This document shows, in pieces, positions 1-7,746 of a DNA stretch of 16,401 nucleotides. The DNA is taken from contig JALLAP010000396.1 in assembly GCA_036939355.1 (NCBI GenBank), forward strand, positions 1 to 16,401. Reading direction: 5' to 3'. A model generated the notes under the pieces. That model did no database searches and was not told the DNA's origin. It worked only from the letters and a program-made list of their open reading frames with translations. Both the position numbers and the translations under genes were made by a program. How positions within the stretch are numbered: position 1 is the first letter of the stretch; each line of letters begins with the position of its first letter. Source of the DNA: Thalassiosira profunda. Its lineage: Eukaryota; Bacillariophyta; Thalassiosirophyceae; Thalassiosirales; Thalassiosiraceae.

Positions 1-457
1 ACACGAGGCAGGCGAGGAATCTCTGCGACGAGTACATTGACGATGAGTAGAGGATCGGGTGCTAAATGTCGATGGCCAAAGAGAGAAGGATAGTTATGAC
101 GTGTGTATCCTGACAGTGCAGTCAGTGGTTAGAACTATGTGTTATTCTAGATTAACGTGCATGACATCGAAGCGAGTATTTGCCCTCGAACTACTCCATC
201 CCATCCAGAGCGCACATATTTGGAGGTTCCCTTTCATGCATGCGGCCAGAATTGTGAATTGTGTACATATTATGTAACCATGCTGGAGACTGAAACGTAG
301 AGCGTTTACTAACAGGCCTTCCTCCACTGTCCATTTCTTCGGTGGCTCTTGTGGCACTATGTAAAAAAGACGTGGCAGTGATAAAATCAGACGGGCCTTT
401 TCACTGCCACTCGTCCCAGCTCGTCCCGTTTTTTTGGAGAAGGGCTGCATGCAAAAG
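1..457. other. Left-edge stretch without a supported gene
   Basis: No reading frame here looks like a protein. The frames that are open either start without ATG or give low-complexity, Arg-rich translations typical of shadow frames. Base composition is more AT-rich than the region to the right. It could be the 3' UTR or flank of a gene lying outside the window, or distal promoter of the gene at 807. Nothing specific is visible. Confidence 0.5.
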
Positions 458-641
458 AGCAAGGAGGGGGATTTGGGGGGGAGATTCCCCCCCCCGCCTA
501 ATACACGTGGGGACCCCTCTCTGGCTTTGCCTAACAAAGCCCCGCCGGTGGCAGATGCAAAGCTAGTGCTGTTTGTTAGGGGTGGGGTCTCCGCGGGGAA
601 CCCCCGCCTACGGCACAAAATCCCCCCCCTATTCCCAAAAG
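458..641. repeat. G/C-tract foldback, possible MITE-like element
   Basis: The ends form an imperfect inverted repeat. AGGAGGGGGATTT at 462-474 matches the reverse complement of AAAATCCCCCCCCTAT at 617-632 with about one mismatch. Inside are further inverted repeats: seven G (475-481) against nine C (487-495); GGCTTTG (523-529) against CAAAGCC (535-541); and CCTAACAAA (530-538) against TTTGTTAGG (572-580). The pentamer AAAAG lies just outside both ends (453-457 and 637-641) and could be a target-site duplication, but it is short enough to be chance. There is no coding capacity. A non-autonomous foldback transposon is one explanation; a structured GC-rich promoter segment is the other. Confidence 0.4.
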
Positions 642-806
642 CCGCCCGAGCGCTCCGCTGGCCAAGATGCCGATGGCAAGGCGGCATGCAAACAGCGGCG
701 GCGCGGCAAGAACCAGGCCGGCGGCATCGTCGCATAAAACGCACCGCCGACTCCTCGTCGCTTGATCTACACCACCCTTCGTCCGTCAACTCTCGACATA
801 TCCACC

Positions 807-2251
807 ATGAATCTCTCCAAGTCCGCCGCCCTCCTCGCCCTCCTCGCCAGCAGCGACCAGGTACGTTCATTCGGGCGTCGGCGTCGTTCGATTGCAACTC
901 GGGGGCTCCGCGCCGTGCCAGTCCGGGCCTCGTCGGCACGCGGCGCGGCCGTCCATCGGTTTGCAGCCCCGCGGCGCCCGCGGCGCCCACTTGTCGGCAC
1001 CTGCTGTCCGCCGACGTGGAGCGTGGGCCGCCGTGCCGCGCTTCCGCGCCCGCCGCCTCGCTCCCGCGGGCGCGTGGGCGCGTTGTGTGACCCCCCACCC
1101 CGCCGCGGTTGATATGTACACCGTCCCCGAGGGTCCCCCGCCCCCTGCCAGCGCCTCGCGAGCTCCCGCCGCTCCCGCGTCGCCCGCCTCCTCCCGCGGA
1201 CGAGCTCCCGTCGCCCGGCGCTGACGCTCGAGGGCGCGCGCATTTCTGACGACGCCGCGGACTTGTCCCGCCGGATTCGAACACGAGGGCTTGTCGTGGA
1301 TGGAGTCGGACACGAGGGTGTGGTTGATGCGGGAGGGCGTTGATGGGCGGCCTATGAAAGATCATCTCTGTCTCGCTATCCAACTCTTTCTCAACCACAA
1401 CTTTTGTTGTATGATCGTACCCCCTAGGTCGCTTCTCAGGGCATCCAGCAGCAATTCGGATTGCGTGCGAGCGACCCCATGGCTCAGCAAGACAAGGAAC
1501 GGCACCTTCGCTCCCGGTCGCTGGAAGCTAATTGCGACGCTTACGAGGGCCAGGAGTGTAACACGGACTTTGCAACGCCTACCTCAAAAAGGACTGCGAT
1601 TATTCTGAGGAGGTCAAGAGCTGTGATAAGCTCAGGGAGGTGTGGAAGAAGCTCGTTGGCGGCCCGCTTCCGGACGAGACTGAGCCCGGATTCTACACTT
1701 GTCCTCCCGGTGTCGAGTTCAACTCCATCGCTAGCGATGATAACAGCAGTCCCGCCAACCCTGGCGGGAGTTTCCGAGAGGTGGTAACCCTGCCCTTCAC
1801 CTTCAACTTCCTCAATCTTGCCGACGAAAATATTGTGGAAATCACTCGCAATGGATTCATCGTCGTCGGACCTTTTATTTTCATCGGCATCCTCAATGGT
1901 GTCCTCGACCCTGGGAATTCGCTGGATGGCAGTGGTATCTTCACGAAGGAGAATGATGATGAATCCTTCACCATCTCCTACGAGGGGGTGGGATTCAGAG
2001 ACTTTTCGGGGGGTGTCGTAGGCCAAGTATTCGCTCAAACGACATTGTTCGCCAATGGCAGAGTGAATCTGTGCTACGACGGCATTGGAAGCATTCCATC
2101 TGGCAAATTTCCCCTTTCAGGGCTAGAACTCCCTGGCGGCCAGCTCGACCCAAACCCGCTTGATGGTTTCGCGACGGACGGCCTCTGGCAAAATGCTCCA
2201 GCGCACCCCGACGGCTGCGCCTGCTTCTACCCCGGCACCCCGGCGCCCTAG
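807..2251 (+). CDS. Secreted protein with possible nidogen-like beta domain; two exons, apparent frameshift
   Basis: Exon 1 (807-860) starts at ATG in context ACCATGA and encodes 18 residues, mostly Leu/Ala/Ser, that read as the start of a signal peptide. A phase-0 GTACGT donor follows. Exon 2 resumes at 1428 (or 1440) with a region containing CDAYEGQEC, so the mature protein has Cys pairs. At about 1569-1571 the frame must slip by one base: the upstream frame turns implausible after NTDF, while the next frame gives CNAYLKKDCDYSEE and runs open to TAG at 2249-2251. The product would be about 292 aa. The body has LPFTFNF, then ITRNGFIVVGP, then VNLCYDGIG, a beta-rich layout resembling the NIDO-type extracellular fold, but I am not certain of that family. 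A small C-terminal Cys pair (DGCACF) ends it. Secretion to the cell surface or frustule space is inferred. The shift may be a sequencing error, a pseudogene lesion or a missed small intron. Confidence 0.6.
861..1427 (+). other. Intron of the secreted-protein gene
   Basis: GTACGT follows the codon CAG at 860, and CCCCCTAG ends at 1427, both phase 0. At 567 bp and very GC-rich over 900-1230 it is much larger than the 93-bp CYP51 intron. A second acceptor, TTCTCAG ending at 1439, is also in phase, so two products differing by four residues are possible. ACAACTTTTGTTGT just upstream of the acceptor can form a small hairpin. Confidence 0.6.
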
Positions 2252-2344
2252 AGAGGGGAGCGCAACCGAGCCCCACCAAGACCCACCAAGAACCTTTCTA
2301 CCCGTCGCACGCAAGCCCTTTGAGCATGCGACACAAATATCAAA

Positions 2345-2487
2345 GCACGCCACCACCCCGTCGGATACCCCATCCCATCCCGACCCTCTCTACTTACCAA
2401 GACCCTTCTACTACAATACACCCTCGACCGAGCTGCGGCTTGGAGAAACTGTCAAGGCGATCTCCAAGTCCCCAGCTCCTATTTGTT
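2345..2487 (+). repeat. Imperfect direct repeat, copy 1
   Basis: Shares ordered blocks with copy 2 at 2560-2698: TCGGATACC (2361 and 2577), a CCGACCCTCT.TACTTA stretch, CCGAGCTGCGGCT (2428 and 2640) and GTCCCCAGCTC (2468 and 2682). The offset stays at 212-216 bp, so the whole unit was duplicated and then diverged by small indels. It lies downstream of the secreted-protein stop codon and is noncoding as far as can be seen. Confidence 0.65.
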
Positions 2488-2559
2488 TCTTTTCGACCGG
2501 GCCACCCTTGATGTACACGGCCTCTCGAGTTGTTTTTAGCGATTGAACTCCACCAACCA

Positions 2560-2698
2560 GACGCCACTACCTTTTGTCGGATACCACCACCCACACCCCG
2601 ACCCTCTACTTATCCAGGACCCCTCTCTAACAGGACAGACCGAGCTGCGGCTGGGAGTAACCGACCAAAGCGTTCTCCCATGTCCCCAGCTCACTGTG
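2560..2698 (+). repeat. Imperfect direct repeat, copy 2
   Basis: Second copy of the unit at 2345-2487, about 70-75% alike by eye over the aligned blocks. The roughly 70 bp between copies (2488-2559) shows no similarity to either. Dispersed-repeat origin and simple local duplication cannot be told apart here. Confidence 0.65.
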
Positions 2699-3059
2699 TA
2701 TGCCTGCCCACCTCGAAGTAAAAAGTAGTTATTAAGACTAGCGAGACTGTCACCGTTTCCCTCGCTTCTCCAGACTCAGCTCTTCATAAAACAACTGCCT
2801 CCTGACTAGGTAGGTATGGTAGGTGCAGCGATGTTGTCTCGACGATTGGTTGGCCAACTTTCACTCTCTATTATTGTGATGTCACTCGCACCTCCATGCG
2901 TCTACTGCTTGCTCCGGTTGTACCGCAACCCGCCGCCGTACCTCTCCATTGTCTAAGGCCACAGTTGCCATTCGCCTCGTGCTCCCTAACGTCCAGCGTC
3001 TCTCTAAAGACAAATACTCCAAATCGGCTCCCCTTCCATCTCCCCCCAATTCCCCCTCT

Positions 3060-4682
3060 CTAGCGCCTCCGCTTGTACCGCACGCGGCAATCGCCCTTCG
3101 GCCCCACCACCATCGCCGCGTAATCGATCACGGGCATTTTCTCGCTCACCATCGCCATCTCGAACTCCCGAAACAGCACGCTCAAGATCGTCTTGACCTG
3201 CACGAACGCGAAGTTCTGTCCCATGCAGCTGTGCATCCCGCCCCCGAAGCCCATGTACGCGTACGGGCTCGACTTGTCCTCCTCCCGTCCCGGCCCGAAG
3301 CGGTCGGGATCGAACGCGTCCGGGTTCGGGAACACCTCCGGGATGCGCATGCCGACGGACGGGGAAATGAGGACCATGTCGCCCTTGGGAATGGTGTAGT
3401 CCTTCCCCGCGGCCCGGACCTTGACGTCCTTCAACGCCTGGCGAATCAGGAGAATGAGGGGCGGGCAGAGGCGCAGGGCCTCCTTCATCGAGTTGTGCAG
3501 CAGGGGCATCTCCTCGTTCACCATCTTGTAGTCGACCGCGGCGTCCGCATCCTTCGCGAACACGCCCTCCTGCTCGGCCACGATCCTCTTCGCAATTTCG
3601 GGGTTGTTGAGTATGAACAGGCTCGTCCACGTGCTCGTGATGCAGCTGGTGTGCTGCCCCGCGAACAGCAGCGCGATCAGCAATCCCGTCACCTGCTCGT
3701 CCGTGATCATGCTCCCGTCCTTGTACTTGACGTCCATGAAGATGCTCAGGATGTCCGTCCCGTCCGAATGCCGCTCGTCGGGATTCTCCCGCCGGTTCTT
3801 GATCACCTTGGCGAACAGCTCGACCATCTTGGCCCGCGCCGCGTTCCGCTTCTTGTGCGCGGCGGTGGGGGCGTTGGGGAAAAAGACGGTGAGGGGGGTC
3901 AGCCCCTGGTCGAGGTCGTGGTAGAGCTCCGACACCTCCTTGAAGAGGTTCTCCCGCACGTCGTCCCCGTGGAGGCACCGGCTGGACGTGAGGATGGTCA
4001 GCTCGCTCAGGGCGTGGAAGAGGTCGAGCTCCCCGCTCTCGCCCCACGTTTCGAGGTACTGCCGCGTCTCCCGCTCGATCTTGGCCGTGTACCCCTTCAG
4101 CCGGGATGTGCGGAGGCCGTGCGCCATGGATTGGAACTGCGTCTGCCGGTTCTTCTTGCTGGCGTCGTAGACGATGCCCGGGCCGAAGACGGGCTTCATG
4201 AAGCCGTAGACCTCGTTTTGGCTGAGGGTTTCGTCGTTGGCCTTGAAGAAGGGCTCCTGGGCCTCGGGCCCGATGAGGAACGTCAGGCGCTTGTGGAAGA
4301 ACTGTCGGAATGGAGGGTGCACCATAAATGTGTGAGTTTGTCATTGCTTTCCCCTGCAAATTTTGCGGCCGCGCCGCACCCCCCACCCACTCACCGGAAC
4401 CGTGAACACCGGCCCGTACTCCTCGTAGCACCGCTGGACCATCTTCACGGGGCTCTTCCCGAACTCCACGATCGTCCCGACCACCGGCAGGCCCGAGACG
4501 GGGGAGCTGGTCACGATCGGCGGCCCCTTCTTGCCCCCCTTGGTCCGCGGACGGAAGACGAGCGCGGCGTACAGGAGGGACGCCACGGCGAGGACCGCGA
4601 GGCCGAGGAGGAGGGGGTCCGACGGACCGCCGGCGGCGGCGCCGGCGAGGAGGGAGGAGCCTCCGGCGGTAGGGAGGGTCAT
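3060..4682 (-). CDS. CYP51: Sterol 14-alpha demethylase (CYP51)
   Basis: Cytochrome P450 that oxidatively removes the 14-alpha methyl group of lanosterol-type sterols in sterol synthesis, normally anchored in the ER. Exon 1 (4395-4682) and exon 2 (3060-4301) join in phase 0 to give 509 aa, the usual family length. ATG at 4682 precedes a hydrophobic anchor (residues about 22-44) and a basic, Pro-rich hinge. The splice joins VFTVP to FFHKRLTFLIG, restoring the conserved N-terminal block. Diagnostic motifs: the B'-C region VYGFMKPVFGPG (about 127-138), I-helix AGQHTS (310-315), the ExxR of EALR (370-373), FDPDRF (426-431) and the heme loop FGGGMHSCMG with axial Cys455. All catalytic signatures are intact. 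It is divergent with the OPR-like gene, with 238 bp between start codons containing an E-box palindrome. A P450 reductase partner must be encoded elsewhere. Identification is firm; the exact splice sites are inferred. Confidence 0.95.
4302..4394 (-). other. CYP51 intron
   Basis: On the minus strand GTGAGT begins at 4394 and CGACAG ends at 4302, giving a 93-bp phase-0 intron. This acceptor is preferred over an upstream CAG (in TTTGCAG) because joining here gives the length and sequence expected of CYP51 around the conserved KRLTFLIGPE block. Using the earlier one would insert extra residues. Confidence 0.8.
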
Positions 4683-4920
4683 GCTTGCAAAACTGAAGAA
4701 TGACGAACAAAATGGAGGGGGCGTGGCGTGATCTTGTGTGATCTTGTGTACAAAGTGCCAATGTGATGTACTGGATCCGCAGTGGATTTGCCGTTTATTG
4801 ATCACGTGATGGAAAGGGGTGCAACGTGGTGGTGGCGGTGGCGACAACGACGCACCACCGACAGCTTGAACCGCGCAACGCGCAACCAACCTCGCCAACT
4901 TGGCCGCCGCCACCTTGGCC
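4683..4920. promoter_or_regulatory. Divergent promoter shared by CYP51 and the OPR-like gene
   Basis: Only 238 bp separate the two start codons, so both promoters must lie here or overlap the 5' ends of the genes. A perfect 10-bp palindrome ATCACGTGAT (4801-4810) sits near the middle, with the E-box/G-box core CACGTG. A 10-bp direct repeat TGATCTTGTG occurs twice at 4729-4748, on the CYP51 side. No clear TATA box is visible. Confidence 0.6.
4801..4810. promoter_or_regulatory. E-box/G-box palindrome ATCACGTGAT
   Basis: A perfect self-complementary site 111 bp upstream of the OPR-like ATG (counted from 4810 to 4921) and 119 bp upstream of the CYP51 ATG. bHLH and bZIP factors bind CACGTG cores. 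In animals and fungi, SREBP-type bHLH factors control CYP51 through sites of the ATCAC class, but transfer of that logic to diatoms is only an inference. Confidence 0.4.
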
Positions 4921-7488
4921 ATGATCTCCCATCGGCTGGCGCGGCTTCGGCCCCGGCTGTCGGCGCTCGTCGGTGTTCCCCGCTCGATCGTTGCCGCTCG
5001 ATTGTCCTCGGCCACATCATGTGCACATCACGACGATCGACACCTGGGATTTGGACGGTGGCAGTTGAGCTCGTTGCCCTCATCCTACGCACTCCGGCAA
5101 TACTCGCCGACGCCGATGCTTGAGAGCAATCAGGTGCGCCTCTACGGCTCATCGTCGGACCGTGATGCGCGGGAGCGAGTCCCGCGCGGGAGGAGCGAAT
5201 TGCAATACACCCGAATTGGGGGGCCCATCGACCGGTCGGTGTGCGAGCTCTCCGAAACGGAAATCCACAACTTGCTCGGTGCGAGGCTGCAGTGCAAACG
5301 AGCGCGTGATTACCAGAGAGCAGACAAAATCCAGGACGAATTGCGAAGGCATGGGGTGGTTGTTGATGACAGATCAAAGGAGTGGAGGGCCGACGGGAAC
5401 ACGTCGTTTGAGCGGATGTCACCTCCGAGAGGGAGGGCTGATGGGCGTTCGTCACAGAGGTACTCGTCCAGAGGCGGTATAGACCGCATGCCCCGAATGC
5501 CAGATTGCCAAACGATGGAAGAGGCCATCCTGGCCACCCACAGTAACTTGGACAAGGCGACCAATCGTAACCTATCCGCATTTTGGGCGGTCGTGCCACG
5601 GCTTCTGCCAAAGGATGCCCAGCACAGGAGGGGACAAACACAGCAGCTGGTGCCCCAGCTGACCTCGATCTTCAACAAGACGGCGGAGAGGATAGGGGAA
5701 TTTGGACCAAGAGACTTGTCGATGACTGCTCTCGCCTTCGCAAAAGTTACGAACCATCTTGACAAAGTTTCGAGGGCGGGCGGCCCTTACCATCAGTGTC
5801 TCCAGGGCATTCTCGCTGATAGACGAGAGGTCATCTTCCAATTCATCGCCATCACTGCTGTGCCTGTTTTGGCTCGGTTCCAGGCCCGAGGCCTTGCCAA
5901 TCTGGCATATGCATACGGGCTTGTGGATTTTGTGCAGAAAATGGACGATGGGAGTTTGTTCCATCACATTGCGGACAAAAGCATTCCACAGCTCAGAAAG
6001 TTCAAGCCACAGGAGCTATCGAACACCGTGTGGGCGTTCGAGAAGGCTGGGGTGTCACACCCTCAATTCTTTGAGAAGATGGCTGATCACATCGTTGGGC
6101 TTGGGCACCTGAACGACTACAATTCACAGGAGCTATCGAGCACTCTGAATGCGTTTGCAAAAGCTGGAGTGTCTCATCCTGGACTTTTTGAGAAGATGGC
6201 TGATCACATTGTGGGGCTTGACAGCTTGTACGAGTTCAATCCACAAGATCTATCCAACACCGTGAATGCATTCGCAAAGGCTGGAGTGTCGCAACCTCCT
6301 CTGTTCGATGCCGTGGCTGATCATATTGTGGCGCTCGATCACCTGCGTGACTTCAAGCCGCAAGAGCTGTCCAACACTGTGAATGCCTTTGCGAAAGTGG
6401 AAGTCTCACACCCTGGGCTCTTTGAGAGAATGGCACGTCACATCGTCGGACTTGATCACCTGCACGACTTCAAGCCACAGGATCTATCCATGACATTGAA
6501 TGCATTTGCAAAGGCAGGAGTGTCGCACCCTCAATTGTTTGAGAAGATGGCTGATCACATTGTTGGGCTCGACCACCTTCACAACTTCGACCCACATGCT
6601 CTGTCCAACACTCTGAATGCATTCGCAAAAGCGGAAGCCTTGCACCCTGCATTGTTTGCAAAGGTGGCAGATCATATTGTTGGACTTGAGCGCCTGGACG
6701 AATTTGCGCCACAGGCTCTATCCAACACTCTGAATGCGTTTGCAAAGGCTGGAGCATCCCACCCTGCGCTGTTTGCGACAGTTGCTGATCACATCGCTGG
6801 GCTTGACAGCTTGGACGAGTTCATCCCCCAGAATCTGTCCATCACAGTCAATGCGTTTGCGAAAGCAGGAGTGTCGCACCCTGCTCTCTCTGAGAAGATG
6901 GGAGATCACATCGTTGGGCTTGGACACTTGAACGAGTACAATGCACAGGATCTGTCCAACACTGTGAATGCGTTTGCAAAAGCTGGAGTGTCGCACCCTG
7001 CTCTCTTTGAGAGAATTGCTGATTACATCGCTGGGCTTGACAGCTTGTACGAGTTCAATCCACAGGCGTTAGCCAATATTGCCCATGCATTTGCAAAGGT
7101 TGGCTTATCGCATTCTGCACTGTTTGGGACGTTGGGAGATCACATCATTGGCCTTGACCGTCTGCACGAGTTTAAGCCGCAAGATCTGTCCATTACCATG
7201 TGGGCATTTGCGACGGCTACAGTTTCGCATCCTGCTCTTTTTGAGAAAGTGGCAGAGCACATCATTTCTCTGAAGGACACGGTTGATCTCGATGCACAAA
7301 GTATAGCCAATTTGGCCTGGGCGTACCAAGCAGCCGGCGTTAAGAACGGCCGGCTTGCCGATTACCTGCTGATTTCCGCCGTCGAAAAGAAAGACGAATT
7401 CAGCGAGCGGACCATCAAGAACTTCCTGCGATGGACGGAGGAGGACGACGAGGACGGCGGTGATAATGTTGATAAAAGGGATGCATAG
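4921..7488 (+). CDS. OPR-like organellar RNA-binding repeat protein with CysRS C-terminal-like segment
   Basis: Starts at ATG 4921; the frame is open slightly further upstream but without ATG. The 855-aa product begins with an Arg-rich, acid-free presequence (MISHRLARLRPRLSALVG), which suggests mitochondrial import; no ASAFAP-type plastid signal is seen. Residues 111-159 match the C-terminal helical region of cysteinyl-tRNA synthetases (LLGARLQCKRARDYQRADKI, then DELRRHGV and DD). No catalytic synthetase part exists. Two degenerate repeats (FGPRDLSMTALAFAKV, FQARGLANLAYAYGLV) precede 11 regular 39-residue helical repeats at 360-788, consensus FxPQDLSNTxNAFAKAGVSH, then one more degenerate unit and an acidic tail. 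Repeats of this kind (OPR and related families) bind organellar RNA one base per unit and act in RNA processing or translation. No C-terminal RAP domain is present. The RNA target is unknown. It diverges from CYP51, with no obvious functional link. Confidence 0.85.
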   Translation: MISHRLARLRPRLSALVGVPRSIVAARLSSATSCAHHDDRHLGFGRWQLSSLPSSYALRQYSPTPMLESNQVRLYGSSSDRDARERVPRGRSELQYTRIGGPIDRSVCELSETEIHNLLGARLQCKRARDYQRADKIQDELRRHGVVVDDRSKEWRADGNTSFERMSPPRGRADGRSSQRYSSRGGIDRMPRMPDCQTMEEAILATHSNLDKATNRNLSAFWAVVPRLLPKDAQHRRGQTQQLVPQLTSIFNKTAERIGEFGPRDLSMTALAFAKVTNHLDKVSRAGGPYHQCLQGILADRREVIFQFIAITAVPVLARFQARGLANLAYAYGLVDFVQKMDDGSLFHHIADKSIPQLRKFKPQELSNTVWAFEKAGVSHPQFFEKMADHIVGLGHLNDYNSQELSSTLNAFAKAGVSHPGLFEKMADHIVGLDSLYEFNPQDLSNTVNAFAKAGVSQPPLFDAVADHIVALDHLRDFKPQELSNTVNAFAKVEVSHPGLFERMARHIVGLDHLHDFKPQDLSMTLNAFAKAGVSHPQLFEKMADHIVGLDHLHNFDPHALSNTLNAFAKAEALHPALFAKVADHIVGLERLDEFAPQALSNTLNAFAKAGASHPALFATVADHIAGLDSLDEFIPQNLSITVNAFAKAGVSHPALSEKMGDHIVGLGHLNEYNAQDLSNTVNAFAKAGVSHPALFERIADYIAGLDSLYEFNPQALANIAHAFAKVGLSHSALFGTLGDHIIGLDRLHEFKPQDLSITMWAFATATVSHPALFEKVAEHIISLKDTVDLDAQSIANLAWAYQAAGVKNGRLADYLLISAVEKKDEFSERTIKNFLRWTEEDDEDGGDNVDKRDA
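5998..7284 (+). repeat. Coding tandem array, 11 units of exactly 117 bp
   Basis: Units begin at 5998, 6115, 6232, 6349, 6466, 6583, 6700, 6817, 6934, 7051 and 7168, with no indel between any of them. Each encodes 39 residues forming a predicted helix pair. DNA identity between units is high, including long shared stretches around the AATGC.TTTGC.AA core and GCTGATCACAT, so amplification was fairly recent. Residue positions 3, 6 and 9 of the unit vary most, while L7, A13, F14, H21, P22 and the HIVGL block are nearly fixed. Confidence 0.9.
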
Positions 7489-7746
7489 TTGCCCCGAGGC
7501 AAGAACCACAACCGCAACTCGACCGGAGAAACTCCTCGAGTCCATTAATATCTGCATGAGCACTGGCATCGACCCAACGCAGGCAGTGACCTACATAAAA
7601 TGCCTTTGTGTCAAAGCTGCGCTGCTCCCCTCCCACCTCTCCCAAAGAAATGGCCGAAACGGCTGAGTTACTAGATAGGGGCTGAGCTTCCCCAAAAAGA
7701 ATGACTGGATTGCTCTGGAAAATACACTTGTACAATACACAACAAT
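7489..7746. other. Spacer between convergent genes
   Basis: 258 bp between the stop codon of the OPR-like gene and that of the PDZ membrane protein. It should hold both 3' UTRs. No gene or notable repeat is seen; short A-rich stretches near 7690-7745 could serve 3' end formation on either strand. Confidence 0.5.

Larger units (their letters stand above)
2252..3059. other. Spacer between convergent genes; no gene
   Basis: This 808-bp stretch lies between the stop codons of the secreted-protein gene and CYP51, so it should hold both 3' UTRs. Open frames in it are short, Pro/Ser-rich and without recognisable features. It contains the duplicated block described separately and a short GGTAGGTATGGTAGGT run near 2810-2825. 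Confidence 0.55.

Noticed and set aside
1255..1290. GTTCGAATCC on the minus strand, resembling a tRNA T-loop
   Set aside because: The bases flanking the loop do not pair into a T-stem beyond the first position, and no D-arm, anticodon arm or acceptor stem could be found in the adjoining 80 bases.
142..1398. 418-codon open frame on the minus strand
   Set aside because: Its translation is Arg/Gly-rich low complexity across the GC-rich intron and foldback of the plus-strand gene, with no domain and no codon signal. It is open because of base composition.
2896..3063. Short plus-strand frame starting at ATG 2896
   Set aside because: 55 codons of Pro/Leu/Ser-rich sequence in the convergent spacer that run into the antisense of the CYP51 3' end. 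No sign of selection or a domain.
2949..4703. 584-codon plus-strand frame antisense to CYP51
   Set aside because: Translation is rich in His, Arg, Leu and Val with no domain, and it lies exactly over the confident CYP51 exons and intron. Such frames arise opposite GC-rich codons. A second minus-strand frame of 585 codons (3004-4761) is likewise out of frame with CYP51.
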